DNA from: Levilactobacillus brevis
Lineage (GTDB): Bacteria; Bacillota; Bacilli; Lactobacillales; Lactobacillaceae
Assembly: GCA_003666485.1 (NCBI GenBank)
Contig: CP032931.1
Span: 2,542,001 to 2,606,000 of the forward strand
Direction of reading: 5' to 3'
Length of the DNA stretch: 64,000 nucleotides
Positions 33,792 through 42,991 of this stretch are shown piece after piece. Each line of letters begins with the position of its first letter. Positions within the stretch are counted from its first letter, which is position 1. A program made the position numbers and the translations under genes. The notes beneath the pieces are model-generated. The model worked only from the letters and a program-made list of their open reading frames with translations, made no database searches and was not told the DNA's origin.

Positions 33792-34727
33792 ATGGAAAAT
33801 TTAGTTGTCATTGACTTAGGGTCAAACTCAGTCCGTATGACGATCAGCGAAATCGATGAGGCCGGCAACCACAAGACTGTGGCCGAGGAAAAACGCTACG
33901 TGCGCCTCTCCGAAAACATGGGCACCGAGCAGATCTTACAACCGGCCGCCATTGAACGCACCCTAGCAGCTTTGGCCGACTTCAAGACCGTCTACGATAA
34001 ATTAGATGATGCCAACATCGTCGCCGTCGCCACGGCGGCCGTGCGTCAGGCCACCAACCAGAAGTACTTCTTGAAGCAGGTCAAAGAAAAATTCGACCTA
34101 GACTTCGATGTGATCTCTGGGGCGGCTGAGGCCCGCTACGACTACATCGGCGTGGTCCACACCCTCCCCATCATCAACGGCTTGCTGGTCGACACTGGGG
34201 GCGGTTCGTCCGAACTGATTCTGGTCCAAAACCGGCAAATGAAGCACGTGGTCTCGATTCCACTGGGATCGGTCACCCTGTCACAAACCTACTTGGAAAG
34301 CGACAAGGTCCAAGCAGACTCCCTCTTCGCCGCCATGACGTTCGTCAACAACGTGTTCAACGACGTCTGGTGGCTACGCGAGGCCGCCAACCTCCCCGTG
34401 ATTGGGCTGGGCGGCGCGAACCGGACGCTGGCCAAGATCAACCGCCGCAACAAGAACTTCTTGAATTTTGAAGACGTCCACGGCTACAAGCTAAACGCCA
34501 CCGACGTATACAACACTCTGACGCAACTGCTGGGCCTCGACTTGGCAGAACGCAAAAAGGTCCCGGGTCTGTCTAAGGACCGGGCCGACATCATCATCGG
34601 TGGGTTGATTCCGGTGGCGCTGTTGATGCGGCTGCTGGATTCCCAACAGATCACGTTCTCCAACGCCGGCTTGCGCGATGGTGTCCTGTTCGACCGCATC
34701 GAGCAAATCAAAGCAGCGATTGACTAA
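33792..34727 (+). CDS. ppx: Exopolyphosphatase, Ppx/GppA family
   Basis: This is a 311-aa protein with the full actin-like Ppx/GppA fold. IDLGSNSVRMTI lies at residues 7-18, the second phosphate loop is LLVDTGGGSSELILV near residues 135-149, and IIGGLIPVALLM lies near the end. It releases phosphate from polyphosphate ends. Unlike the first gene of the operon it keeps canonical glycine-rich loops and lacks the HD domain. Its start codon directly follows the ppk stop. Confidence 0.93.
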   Translation: MENLVVIDLGSNSVRMTISEIDEAGNHKTVAEEKRYVRLSENMGTEQILQPAAIERTLAALADFKTVYDKLDDANIVAVATAAVRQATNQKYFLKQVKEKFDLDFDVISGAAEARYDYIGVVHTLPIINGLLVDTGGGSSELILVQNRQMKHVVSIPLGSVTLSQTYLESDKVQADSLFAAMTFVNNVFNDVWWLREAANLPVIGLGGANRTLAKINRRNKNFLNFEDVHGYKLNATDVYNTLTQLLGLDLAERKKVPGLSKDRADIIIGGLIPVALLMRLLDSQQITFSNAGLRDGVLFDRIEQIKAAID

Positions 34728-34770
34728 CCGATTCGTTACGGCCGCTTTGCATCTTACAGTGGTGGTAACT

Positions 34771-34950
34771 GGCCGCCTACCGTTCGCCAAATATGGGACT
34801 GGAACGCGGTGGGCGGACCGATCGAGCCAAAGGGTGGTCTCGCTCTCGCTTTGAGCCGAAATTCACGTCTCAAAGACGCCAGTTTCCTAAGCAGCAAGCT
34901 GCTAACGAAACTCCCACGGCTGAGCCCATATTTGGCGAACTCCCGGCTAC
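34771..34950 (+). repeat. Single A-type half repeat (S6)
   Basis: It has a perfect 16-bp terminal stem, GTTCGCCAAATATGGG (34782-34797) / CCCATATTTGGCGAAC (34925-34940). Compared with S3, the A/T to G/C change occurs in both arms. It lies between convergent ppx and norZ. Confidence 0.9.
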
Positions 34951-35111
34951 GGTGGTGGTTGTTGGCGACATTGGGTTGTTAGTCGTTTCTGGTCATTGAG
35001 TCGCTCATCGCCGGTCCTGATATAAACGTCGGCCTCGGATCTGAATTGTTTGCCAATGCGTTCAATCCCACCGGCAGGCAGTTTAAGTCACCATCGTTGG
35101 CCATAACATCC

Positions 35112-35174
35112 AAAACACAAAACGCCTGACTACTCGCACCGAATTGGTGTGAATAGTCAGGCGTTTTGTGTTTT
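35112..35174. terminator. Very long bidirectional terminator
   Basis: 21-bp perfect stem: AAAACACAAAACGCCTGACT..(35112-35132) pairs with 35154-35174. The inner hairpin is CGCACC/GGTGTG. It ends norZ and the ppx side. Confidence 0.9.
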
Positions 35175-35229
35175 AACCATTACAGATTGACTGATGCCTC
35201 ACAAGACAGGCTACATCAACCTAATCAGT

Positions 35230-37527
35230 CTATTTAATATCGTAATCCACTGGATTGATCGTCTTTGAAGCTGGCTTCAAGTGGAACATTGCCCGCAAGA
35301 AGATCACCCCAATGATGACCACACCGGCCGTGAAGATGAGGTCTGGTACCGACCGGGCAATCGTTAAGCCCTGAATGATCGGTTCCTTGTAGAAGCTCAT
35401 CTGCCGTGCATGCCAGTAACCGAAGTCCAGCGCATCCTTTAATTGCAGGAAGCCCATTGGCATCAAGGTAATGAAGACCATGCCGGCCAAGCCGATGTTG
35501 AATAACCAGCAAGCCCATTTGACCCATTTATCGACCTTGGCCGTCCAGAATTCTGGCTTGGTCAAGTGCCTCATGGCAAAGAGCATGATGGCAATCGAGA
35601 AGAAGCCGTAGACTCCGGCCATTGACGCGTGCGCGTGGGCTGACGTCCATTGCGTCCCGTGTTCAAAGAAGTTGATGGCTGGTGCGTTGATCAAGAAGCC
35701 TAAGGCCCCGGCACCCAGCGCGTTCCACAACCCGGTTGAAACCAGGAACATGAAGGTCCCCTTGTACGGGAAGTCCAACTGACTGTCACGGTAGACCTTG
35801 TAATGCGTGTAGGCCTCCCAAACCAGCAAACACAGCGGAATAACTTCCAGCGCGGAGAAACATGATCCGAGGGCCAACCAAATGGAGTGGTCCCCTTCCC
35901 AGAAGTAGTGGTGACCCATCCCAACGACCCCGGTCCCCAGTAACAGAATCAACTGGAAGTACAGGGCTCGAATGGTCGACTTGATCGTCGTTAATTTCAT
36001 ATCGACCAGCAGGTACCCGATCAAAATGACGGCAAAGGACTCGAAGATCCCTTCAACCCACAGATGGACGATCCACCAACGCCAGTAATCGGCGAAGGTC
36101 ACGTGAGAATTTGGCAAAATGAACAGCGATGCCAGGTAGAAAGCTGGAATGGCGATTGACCCACTCAGCAACAGCTGTAGCAGGCGCGACCGGTCCAGGT
36201 TCTTCTTGATCTTGATGGCTGGCAAAAATCCGCGGCAAAGAATGATGACCCACAGAACCATGCCCAAGATAAAGAGAATCTGCCAGAACTTACCCATTTC
36301 TGCGTATTCCCAGCCATAGTGACCGAACAGCCACCACTTGCTGTTGATGATACCTAACGTGGAGCCCCATTCACCAAGCATTGAGCCGGCCACCACGATC
36401 AGCAGTGCGTAAAATAAGGTATCGACCAAGAAGCCTTGGCGTTTCGGTTCGCGGCCCAAGACCCGCGGCGTGATGTAGATCCCCGTCGCCAGCCAAGCCG
36501 TGGCCACCCAGAAGATGACCAGCTGTAAGTGCCAGGTCTTCGCCAGGTTAAATGGCCAGATATTTTGCAGTGGAATTCCGAAGAACCCATTTTCCACATA
36601 GTAGTGCGCCAGTAACTCGCCCAACAGGACTTGAATGAAGAACATTCCCATGACGATCAGGAAGTACTTCGCCGCCTTGCGTTGGGATGGCGTGATTGGC
36701 TCATCCGTCTTGATAGCGCCAATCTTGTCGTAGTCCAGCGTGTATTCCATGTCGAAGTGGTACCGCTTGTAAAAGTAAATAACCACACCGACACCAGCGA
36801 CCAATAAGGCCACGGACAAGGCTGTCCAGACCATCGCGTCACTGGTCATGACGTTGCCAGCTTCCAGGTCGTACGGCCAGTTATTGGTGTACGAGTAGGT
36901 CTGCCCCGGCCGATTGGTCGATGACAACCAGGCGCCCCAGAAGAAGAAGAACGTCAGCTGGTCGATCTTGTCGCCTCGCTGCATGAAATCATCCGTGTTG
37001 TTGCGAATCATATTTTCTGGCATCCCAGCCTGCCGCGGGTTATTACGTAATTGATGCCGATAATAGCTGGTTAAATGATTTAACCCCGCAGTTTGGGCAG
37101 TCGTCAGTGTTAATTGATCCGTCTTCGCATCGTAACGGTTTTGGCGAATCTCCTCTTTGACCTTGCCCTTGATGCCGGCCTGTTGCTCAGCAGTCAAGGC
37201 TTTAAAGGATTTATCATACTGCTTATTGCTATAGTATTGATACATCCCCTGAATATAAACATGTAACGCCTGGGCCGTGTAGTCGGGACCAAAGTAAGTC
37301 CCATTTCCCAGATAGCTCCCGTAATCGGTAAGCCCGTACTTTTCGTAGACCGCTTGGCCGGAAATTAACTGTTGCTTAGTCACTAACGTCGTCCCATTTT
37401 GACTGACGATTTTCGTAGGCCGTGGTGCTTCATTCTTAAAAATCAGCAGCCCGCCCGCAATCAGAATCGAAAACGCAATCACCAACACCCACAAAAGTGT
37501 TTTGTTAAGCCGTCGATAGGTGCTCAT
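35230..37527 (-). CDS. norZ: Quinol-dependent nitric oxide reductase (qNor)
   Basis: This 765-aa single-subunit NO reductase takes electrons from menaquinol to turn two NO into N2O. The N-terminal helix is followed by an extracytoplasmic cytochrome-c-like fold without haem-binding CxxCH (QAVYEKYGLTDYGSYLGNGT). About twelve membrane helices follow with the haem and FeB histidine motifs (KTWHLQLVIFW, VHLWVEGIFE, GMGHHYFWEG, SAHAHASMAGVYGF). The ATG at 37527 with GGAAGG is preferred over a longer frame of 34 more codons. It needs two b-type haems, and a haem-uptake cluster lies next to it on the same strand. Confidence 0.95.
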   Translation of the reverse strand: MSTYRRLNKTLLWVLVIAFSILIAGGLLIFKNEAPRPTKIVSQNGTTLVTKQQLISGQAVYEKYGLTDYGSYLGNGTYFGPDYTAQALHVYIQGMYQYYSNKQYDKSFKALTAEQQAGIKGKVKEEIRQNRYDAKTDQLTLTTAQTAGLNHLTSYYRHQLRNNPRQAGMPENMIRNNTDDFMQRGDKIDQLTFFFFWGAWLSSTNRPGQTYSYTNNWPYDLEAGNVMTSDAMVWTALSVALLVAGVGVVIYFYKRYHFDMEYTLDYDKIGAIKTDEPITPSQRKAAKYFLIVMGMFFIQVLLGELLAHYYVENGFFGIPLQNIWPFNLAKTWHLQLVIFWVATAWLATGIYITPRVLGREPKRQGFLVDTLFYALLIVVAGSMLGEWGSTLGIINSKWWLFGHYGWEYAEMGKFWQILFILGMVLWVIILCRGFLPAIKIKKNLDRSRLLQLLLSGSIAIPAFYLASLFILPNSHVTFADYWRWWIVHLWVEGIFESFAVILIGYLLVDMKLTTIKSTIRALYFQLILLLGTGVVGMGHHYFWEGDHSIWLALGSCFSALEVIPLCLLVWEAYTHYKVYRDSQLDFPYKGTFMFLVSTGLWNALGAGALGFLINAPAINFFEHGTQWTSAHAHASMAGVYGFFSIAIMLFAMRHLTKPEFWTAKVDKWVKWACWLFNIGLAGMVFITLMPMGFLQLKDALDFGYWHARQMSFYKEPIIQGLTIARSVPDLIFTAGVVIIGVIFLRAMFHLKPASKTINPVDYDIK

Positions 37528-37619
37528 TGACCTTCCCTCCATCACTAAGATTTTAGCCAAATCCAAGTTGACTAACCCCCCAGTTAGCTGAACTGAACTT
37601 CGCACGCTTCTAGAATAAA

Positions 37620-37690
37620 ACGCTTTCATTGTTTTGTAAATATAATTTCATACACTATCGTATATAATTTATTATATATTTAGCGACTGA
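37620..37690 (-). promoter_or_regulatory. AT-rich region upstream of norZ
   Basis: A short, strongly AT-rich stretch with TATATAAT-type sequences (37660-37682) lies 90-160 bp upstream of norZ and is the likely promoter. I do not see a clear NsrR, Fnr or Rex site. Confidence 0.35.
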
Positions 37691-37746
37691 TAACCGGCTA
37701 AACGCTGGTCTTATCACCTTCACCAACAACTATTTCACCCGATAAA

Positions 37747-37787
37747 AAATCGCAATTGTTCACCAATCAGGTGATTAATTGCGATTT
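37747..37787. terminator. Hairpin with A/T runs upstream of norZ
   Basis: AAATCGCAATT (37747-37757) / AATTGCGATTT (37777-37787), with an inner ACC/GGT. The stem reads the same both ways. Three short TTTGGTTTA-like repeats follow at 37790-37815. Confidence 0.6.
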
Positions 37788-37840
37788 GCTTGGTTTATTT
37801 GGTTTATTTGGTTTGCGTTGATTGGGCGACTTGGGTTGGT

Positions 37841-38336
37841 GCTGGCCGCCTTACCGCCCGCGCGATATGAGCCGGAACGCTGTAGGCGGACGGGTCGAGC
37901 CAAGAAGCGGTCTCGACACCTCGCCTTTGAGCCGAAAACCGCGTCTCAAAGACGCCAGTTTCCTAACCGGCATGAACCCTGCCGCTAAGCAAACTCCTAC
38001 GGCTGAGCTCATATCGCACGAGCTCACGGCTACGGTAGTGGTGGCCACCCACAAAGCGTGTCAACTGCACCAGCAATCAGCTACCGAATGCCTGCCAACA
38101 ATGCTGCAAGGCAGTTCAGTTCTTGACCAATTGCTGTGGCAATCCATTACAGTAGCCGAGAGTGGAGCGAAACTAGGCTCAGCCGGGGAATTTGGCAGCG
38201 ATTTTGGCTGACAAATTGGTATCTTTGAGACGGCGGTTTTCCGGCTCAAAGTAAGCCACGAGACCGCTTCTCAGGCTCGGGGCGGTCCTTCCCCAGCGTT
38301 CCAGCCTAGCTTTCGCGGAACGGTAAGGCGGCCAGC
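37841..38336. repeat. Composite intergenic repeat unit U7 (A + A, 496 bp)
   Basis: Perfect 16-bp inverted ends: GCTGGCCGCCTTACCG (37841-37856) and CGGTAAGGCGGCCAGC (38321-38336). The rightward A half (to 38033) has a GATATGAGC/GCTCATATC stem. The leftward A half (38152-38336) has a different but still paired stem, GCGAAACTAGGCT / AGCCTAGCTTTCGC. A 118-bp spacer separates them. Confidence 0.9.
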
Positions 38337-38365
38337 CCCAACAACCATACCGGTCCACAACAAAA

Positions 38366-39124
38366 TCACTCAGGAATCTGCACGATGTAAGGGCCGAGCT
38401 GGGGGACATCCACGATTTCGATTGGCGTGGCAAAGGCCTGCGCCAATAAAGTGGCGTCCCGCAAGTCCGTCGGCGTGCCGCTAGCCACCAATTTGCCCGC
38501 CTGCAGCAACCACAACCAGTCACTCTCGCGAAAGGCCTGGTTGATGTCATGGAGCACCTGAATGACCGTCATCCCCCGCGCCGCCAACTGTCGCAGCTGC
38601 GTCATGAGGACCTGCTGGTAGTGCACATCCAGGTAAGTCGTCGGCTCGTCTAGCAACAGAACGCTAGGCTCTTGTGCCAGGGCCGCTGCTAACCAGACGC
38701 GTTGCTGCTGACCACCGGAGAGATCTTGCATCACCATATCGGCCAAGTCCGTCAGCCCACTCTGTGCTAGGTAGGGCGTGACCTCGGTCGGCGGTACCGC
38801 CTGTAACAACCCGTGATACGGCAACCGGCCCGTCGCCACGACCTCGCGCACCGTCAGCTCATCGTACAGCTGATGGCGCTGCGTGACCATGGCAACCTGC
38901 TGGGCCAGCGCCTTGGGTTTCAGCTGCGTCACGGGGTGTTGATCCAACAAGATTTGCCCCGCTTGTATTGGGAGTCGCTGCGCCAATAGATTGAGCAGCG
39001 TGGATTTGCCCGCACCATTGGGGCCAATGATGGTGGTGACCTGTCCCGGCGGAAAAGTCCCGGTCAGGTCGTGAAGCCCCTGCGTTTGGTGGGGATACTG
39101 ATAGCTAACGTGTTGACATTCCAT
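38366..39124 (-). CDS. Haem/iron ABC transporter, ATP-binding protein
   Basis: This is a 252-aa ATPase of the FecE/FhuC type. Walker A is GPNGAGKST, the signature LSGGQQQRVWLAAAL, and Walker B VLLLDEPTTYLD. It would power the FecCD-type permease encoded just upstream (20-bp overlap). The ATG at 39124 has GAGG 5 nt upstream. As the last gene of a run with NEAT-domain surface proteins, its likely cargo is haem. Confidence 0.9.
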   Translation of the reverse strand: MECQHVSYQYPHQTQGLHDLTGTFPPGQVTTIIGPNGAGKSTLLNLLAQRLPIQAGQILLDQHPVTQLKPKALAQQVAMVTQRHQLYDELTVREVVATGRLPYHGLLQAVPPTEVTPYLAQSGLTDLADMVMQDLSGGQQQRVWLAAALAQEPSVLLLDEPTTYLDVHYQQVLMTQLRQLAARGMTVIQVLHDINQAFRESDWLWLLQAGKLVASGTPTDLRDATLLAQAFATPIEIVDVPQLGPYIVQIPE

Positions 39125-40073
39125 GGAATCCTCGCCCCCGTTGTAGCAAAATAATGACAAATGGTCCGCCGATGACGGCCATCATGGTCGCCGCCGAAAT
39201 CTCGCTGGGCACGATCACGGTCCGCCCCAACGTGTCCGCGGCCAGCATCAGCCAGGCCCCGGCCAACATGGAGAACGGCACCAGCGTTTGGTAATCGTGG
39301 CCAACTAGCCGCCGCGCCACGTTGGGAACCACGATGCCGACAAACGGAATCGCACCGACCACGGCCGTCACGCTCACGGCCAGGTACATCCCCAGCAACA
39401 GCAGGCTCCAGCGAATCACGCTAACCGGCACTCCGACGTTCTTTAAGGCACTATCGGTCAGTTTCAGGTAATTGGCCCAGGGTGTCAGTAACAGCGCCCC
39501 TATGAGCCCGAGAACGCCAAGAATCAGGACGGTCGTCGTATCGGCCCAGGTCGTTCCATTAAACGTGCTGTGACTGACCTGAGCGGCCCCACTGCTCAAG
39601 AGCTGTTGAAGTCCGACGAACGTGGCGTCCAACGCTACCCCAACGATAATTAGGCGATACGGATCTGCGAGGGCTCGGCCGCTGGTCAAGATGATCAGGA
39701 CCACTAGCCCACCAACCACGGCCATCAGCCAATTGCGGCCCGGAAGCCACGGCAGGAGCAAGGCCCCGCCTAATTTGAAAAAGTCCGCCGCCGAACTGAT
39801 TCCCAGAATGCTGGGGTCGGCGATAGGGTTGCGGAAGACCGCTTGAAACAAGGCTCCCGCCACGGCCAGACTCCCCCCGCAGATCAAGCTACTCAAGATC
39901 CGCGGCAGTCGCAAAGAAAAGGCCGTCACAAAGGCCGTGCTCCCGGGATGCCCCGCGGCTTGGACCAGTTGCGGAAGACCCAGCCATGTGGTCCCGGCCA
40001 TGAGGGCAATCACGCTGGTGGCTAGTAAGAGCACGATGACGCCACCGTACCACCAGCCGCTATTTTTCGTCAT
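39105..40073 (-). CDS. Haem/iron ABC transporter, FecCD-type permease
   Basis: This 322-aa permease has about nine membrane helices and the FecCD patterns LRLPRILSSLICGGSLAVAG, FRNPIADPSILGISS and, near the end, AIPFVGIVVPNVARRLVG. The ATG at 40073 follows GGGGGTGA. It overlaps the ATPase gene and overlaps the binding-protein gene by 4 bp, so the three form a tight transporter operon. Confidence 0.92.
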   Translation of the reverse strand: MTKNSGWWYGGVIVLLLATSVIALMAGTTWLGLPQLVQAAGHPGSTAFVTAFSLRLPRILSSLICGGSLAVAGALFQAVFRNPIADPSILGISSAADFFKLGGALLLPWLPGRNWLMAVVGGLVVLIILTSGRALADPYRLIIVGVALDATFVGLQQLLSSGAAQVSHSTFNGTTWADTTTVLILGVLGLIGALLLTPWANYLKLTDSALKNVGVPVSVIRWSLLLLGMYLAVSVTAVVGAIPFVGIVVPNVARRLVGHDYQTLVPFSMLAGAWLMLAADTLGRTVIVPSEISAATMMAVIGGPFVIILLQRGRGFHGMSTR

Positions 40074-40963
40074 GCGGTCACCCCCTTGGGATACAGCCAC
40101 TGGCTCACTTGATCCAAGGCTGTCACGACGCGCATGTTGGCGGTCGCGTCAAAGATGGGTTCCTGCAGGTCATAGACGCGATGGTGCTTGACCGCCGACG
40201 TCTTGGCCCACATCGCATTGCGTTTGAATTCTTGCTTGAATTGTTGCGTGACCATCTTCGGCATGGCATGCTCCAGGCGCAAAATCACCTGGGGGTTGGC
40301 CTTTTGAATGGCCTCATCATTGGGTTGTTGATACTCTTGACTACTGCTGGTAAAGACATTCCGTCCACCCGCTAGTCGGACCAGATCCCCCACGTAGGCG
40401 CGATTGGTGGCCACCATGTAGCTGGCGCCAGGTAGGCCCATCAGGACCAATACCCGCGGCCGGGTGCGACCCTGGGCCCGGTTTTTGGCATGGCGCTTGG
40501 CCAGATTAATACGGGCATTTTGCTTGGTTGCGGCTGACTGCCGGTCGTAGCGCTTGCCCAGTTGCGTCAAAGTCGTTTGTAAATGAGCCACACTGGTCAG
40601 GTCCAAAAAATGGGGCATGACGTGTTGGGCCTTGAAGGCTTTGCCAAACTGGTCATTCAACGTGGTCACGGAATAGACCGCGGTCGGCTTTAACGCCGTG
40701 ATCTTTTCCACGCTGGGATTCATCGGACTGCCGACCTTGGTGAGGTGCTGGTAGCGCTGCGGCAAGGTGTTCGCCGTCGTCGGCACGCCCACTAGGGGCA
40801 AGTTCAGCTTATCCGCAATCTGGACGATGGCATAGGTGGTAGCCACGATCCGCGGTTGCGCTGCTCGCCGTTGGTGCTGGTGCCAAGCGAACCCACCGCC
40901 AGCTACCCCCACAATCAGGATGACGGCTAGAGTCACCAACCCGATAGTTCTTGGATTTTTCAT
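40070..40963 (-). CDS. Haem/iron ABC transporter, substrate-binding protein
   Basis: This is a 297-aa periplasmic-binding-protein-like (Fe3+-hydroxamate/BtuF/IsdE type) protein. The N-terminal hydrophobic segment (residues 5-26) has no lipobox Cys, so it seems to be held by an uncleaved membrane helix, which is unusual. The conserved parts are RIVATTYAIVQIADKLNLPL, VGSPMNPSVEKITALKPTAV and VLVLMGLPGASYMVATNRAY. AGGAGG 9 nt before the ATG at 40963 sets the start. It lies between the NEAT proteins and the permease. Confidence 0.88.
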   Translation of the reverse strand: MKNPRTIGLVTLAVILIVGVAGGGFAWHQHQRRAAQPRIVATTYAIVQIADKLNLPLVGVPTTANTLPQRYQHLTKVGSPMNPSVEKITALKPTAVYSVTTLNDQFGKAFKAQHVMPHFLDLTSVAHLQTTLTQLGKRYDRQSAATKQNARINLAKRHAKNRAQGRTRPRVLVLMGLPGASYMVATNRAYVGDLVRLAGGRNVFTSSSQEYQQPNDEAIQKANPQVILRLEHAMPKMVTQQFKQEFKRNAMWAKTSAVKHHRVYDLQEPIFDATANMRVVTALDQVSQWLYPKGVTA

Positions 40964-40976
40964 TTTCGTCATCCTC

Positions 40977-41771
40977 CTAATGCCGACCGAAGTACCACCA
41001 GCTGCCACCGCCGACTAAGACGATGATGGCCACGGCACCGCCAATCAGGCCGCCCCAGTGGGTCTTTTGTTGGGGAACCTGATCCGCTTCAGCCGTGGTT
41101 TGTTGACTGGAACTGCTACTCGTCTGCGTTGCTTGACTGGCCTGACTGCTCGTCTTGTTCGAGCTGGACTGGCTGGTCTGACGACTGTGATGGCGCTTGG
41201 ATGTCTTCGTGTTTGGCTTAGCTGTGGATGCGCTACTGCTCTTAGCGGCCGCTTGCTGGTGACGACGACTGGTTGCCGCCGGCGTCGACTGCGTTGTCTT
41301 CGCAGCGGTTGTGGCCGTCTTAGCCGTCGTCAGAGCTGGCAAATGGGCCGTCTTAAATTTGAACGCAATCAGGTGCTTGGCCTTGTACACGTCCGGGACG
41401 TCGATCGCCAATTTGGCAGTGACCTTGCGTTTCAGATCAGTCGTGGTAAACGCGTAGTACAGGTGTGAATTACCGGCGCTGTCCTTGGTCTTGCGCACAT
41501 TTTCCGGGGCGTGGCCGTCCACCGACAGGACCGTCACCGGCCAGCTCGTCAGCTTCTTGGCCGTCTTAATGTCCATAGTCACCACGTAGGCGTGATTCTT
41601 CACGGTCACCTGGGCGGGATGGACGAAATACCCGCTGGCCATGGACGTCTGGTTAGTCCCGTACTTCAGCGCTGCGTAATCCAGCGACTGCGCGTGCCCC
41701 ACCACTGGTGTCAGACTGGCGAGCACGCCCAGTATCAGGGCGAGGATCACCACTTTAATGCTTTTTAACAT
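40977..41771 (-). CDS. NEAT-domain haem-binding protein, membrane-anchored (IsdC-like)
   Basis: This is a 264-aa surface protein. A signal peptide (to about residue 28) is followed by one NEAT domain (residues 30-140: SMASGYFVHPAQVTVKNHAY, then NSHLYYAFTTTDLKRKVTAK). A Ser/Thr/Gln-rich stalk and a C-terminal membrane helix (GGLIGGAVAIIVLVGGGSWW) with a short tail follow. No LPxTG motif is present. NEAT domains bind and pass on haem. It should take haem from the sortase-anchored NEAT protein upstream and hand it to the ABC binding protein encoded next. Confidence 0.88.
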   Translation of the reverse strand: MLKSIKVVILALILGVLASLTPVVGHAQSLDYAALKYGTNQTSMASGYFVHPAQVTVKNHAYVVTMDIKTAKKLTSWPVTVLSVDGHAPENVRKTKDSAGNSHLYYAFTTTDLKRKVTAKLAIDVPDVYKAKHLIAFKFKTAHLPALTTAKTATTAAKTTQSTPAATSRRHQQAAAKSSSASTAKPNTKTSKRHHSRQTSQSSSNKTSSQASQATQTSSSSSQQTTAEADQVPQQKTHWGGLIGGAVAIIVLVGGGSWWYFGRH

Positions 41772-42936
41772 AAATGCTGCCTCCTAACCCGATACCGAGA
41801 ACCACGACGCCAATCAACGACGCCAGGCCGCGATACTCACCGGTTGCCGGTAACTCGGCCTTGCGTTGTGGTTGCTCGCTTGAACTGGTGGCAGCTTGAC
41901 TCGTCGCCGATGCGGCCGCCACGTTTTTCGTTTGCGGCAACGCACTCACGTTAGCCGCAGCCGCCTGATTCGCTGCCCCGCTACGGGCAAAGCGGAAGCG
42001 GACGGGGAAAGTCTGGCTAATGTTCATGGCGGGGACCGTCACGTGGATGCGCCCGGGAATTAGTTTTTGCGTCAATTGACTGGGCCGCTTGATTGTAAAG
42101 GCATAGTGCATGGTGTAGGTCTTGCCCTGCTGCCCGTACGTCACGTTTTGCGGCTGCTGACCGTTGATCGATTCAGGCACAACGGCCTTGCTGCCCAGCT
42201 TCAACGACTTGGCGTAGGCGACCTTGAGCGTTACCTGATAGCCGCTTCCCTGTGGTGTGACCGTGGCCACGTCCGTATAGTACTGGTCGGCCTCAGATTT
42301 GGCCATCTTATTGCCCTGTAAGACCTGGTAGCGCCAGTACTCGGTCTTAGCCGAACGAGTCGTCGCAGCCTTAGACGTCTTGGTACTGGTCGTGGTGCCC
42401 GTCGTTTTAGGAACCTTGATGCTCGAAGAACTGCTCGTCGCCGGAATTAATTTAACGGTCTGGGCAATCAGGTCACTGGTCGCCGTACTGGTACTCAACG
42501 ACTTGGCCTGCCCCCAGCCCAACGTTAGCCGCGCCGTTTCTTTCATGGCGCCCAATGGCGTGGTCAGGCTAAAGGTCGTCGTCAACGGGCTCTTCTGCTT
42601 CGTCAGGTTAAACTGATAAATGGCCTGCGACTTGACCGTCTTGACCTTGGTCACGGCTTGATCGGCAACCTTCATCGACTTGATGTACTGCGCCCCGTTG
42701 GAGGTGATCAGCACCGTATACTGGTCGTCGTTCACCCGCACGACCGCTGACTTACCAAAGAACTGACTGGCCGTGGAGGTTGCGGAACTGTCGGCTTTTA
42801 AAATTTTCAGTGGCACTTGATAAATGCCATTGCTCAAAGTGGCCGCGTGACTGCTCACGGGTTGACCCCAGGCAAAGAGTGCCAGGCCCACCACGAGCCA
42901 GCCAATCAGCCGGAATAATTGCTGGATGTGTTTCAT
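41755..42936 (-). CDS. Sortase-anchored protein with two NEAT domains
   Basis: This is a 393-aa cell-wall protein. It has a signal peptide (to about residue 31), NEAT 1 (residues 35-145, FGKSAVVRVNDDQYTVLITS), a Ser/Thr linker and NEAT 2 (residues 198-320, with YTMHYAFTIKRPSQL). A stalk leads to the sorting signal LPATG followed by a hydrophobic helix and KKH. It should capture haem at the cell surface. It overlaps the next NEAT gene by 17 bp. The canonical NEAT iron-ligand tyrosines appear only partly kept, so haem affinity is not certain. Confidence 0.88.
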   Translation of the reverse strand: MKHIQQLFRLIGWLVVGLALFAWGQPVSSHAATLSNGIYQVPLKILKADSSATSTASQFFGKSAVVRVNDDQYTVLITSNGAQYIKSMKVADQAVTKVKTVKSQAIYQFNLTKQKSPLTTTFSLTTPLGAMKETARLTLGWGQAKSLSTSTATSDLIAQTVKLIPATSSSSSIKVPKTTGTTTSTKTSKAATTRSAKTEYWRYQVLQGNKMAKSEADQYYTDVATVTPQGSGYQVTLKVAYAKSLKLGSKAVVPESINGQQPQNVTYGQQGKTYTMHYAFTIKRPSQLTQKLIPGRIHVTVPAMNISQTFPVRFRFARSGAANQAAAANVSALPQTKNVAAASATSQAATSSSEQPQRKAELPATGEYRGLASLIGVVVLGIGLGGSIYVKKH

Positions 42937-42961
42937 GAGTGCTCCCCCATTTCTTTATTTT

Positions 42962-42979
42962 ATTGGTTTTAAATTGGTT
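42962..42979. promoter_or_regulatory. Two ATTGGTT direct half-sites upstream of the NEAT/ABC operon
   Basis: ATTGGTT at 42962-42968 and 42973-42979, 11 bp apart, just upstream of the operon. The same half-site forms an inverted repeat upstream of the other NEAT gene (44076-44099), suggesting a shared regulator. Confidence 0.45.
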
Positions 42980-42991
42980 GCGTTGTGAAAA

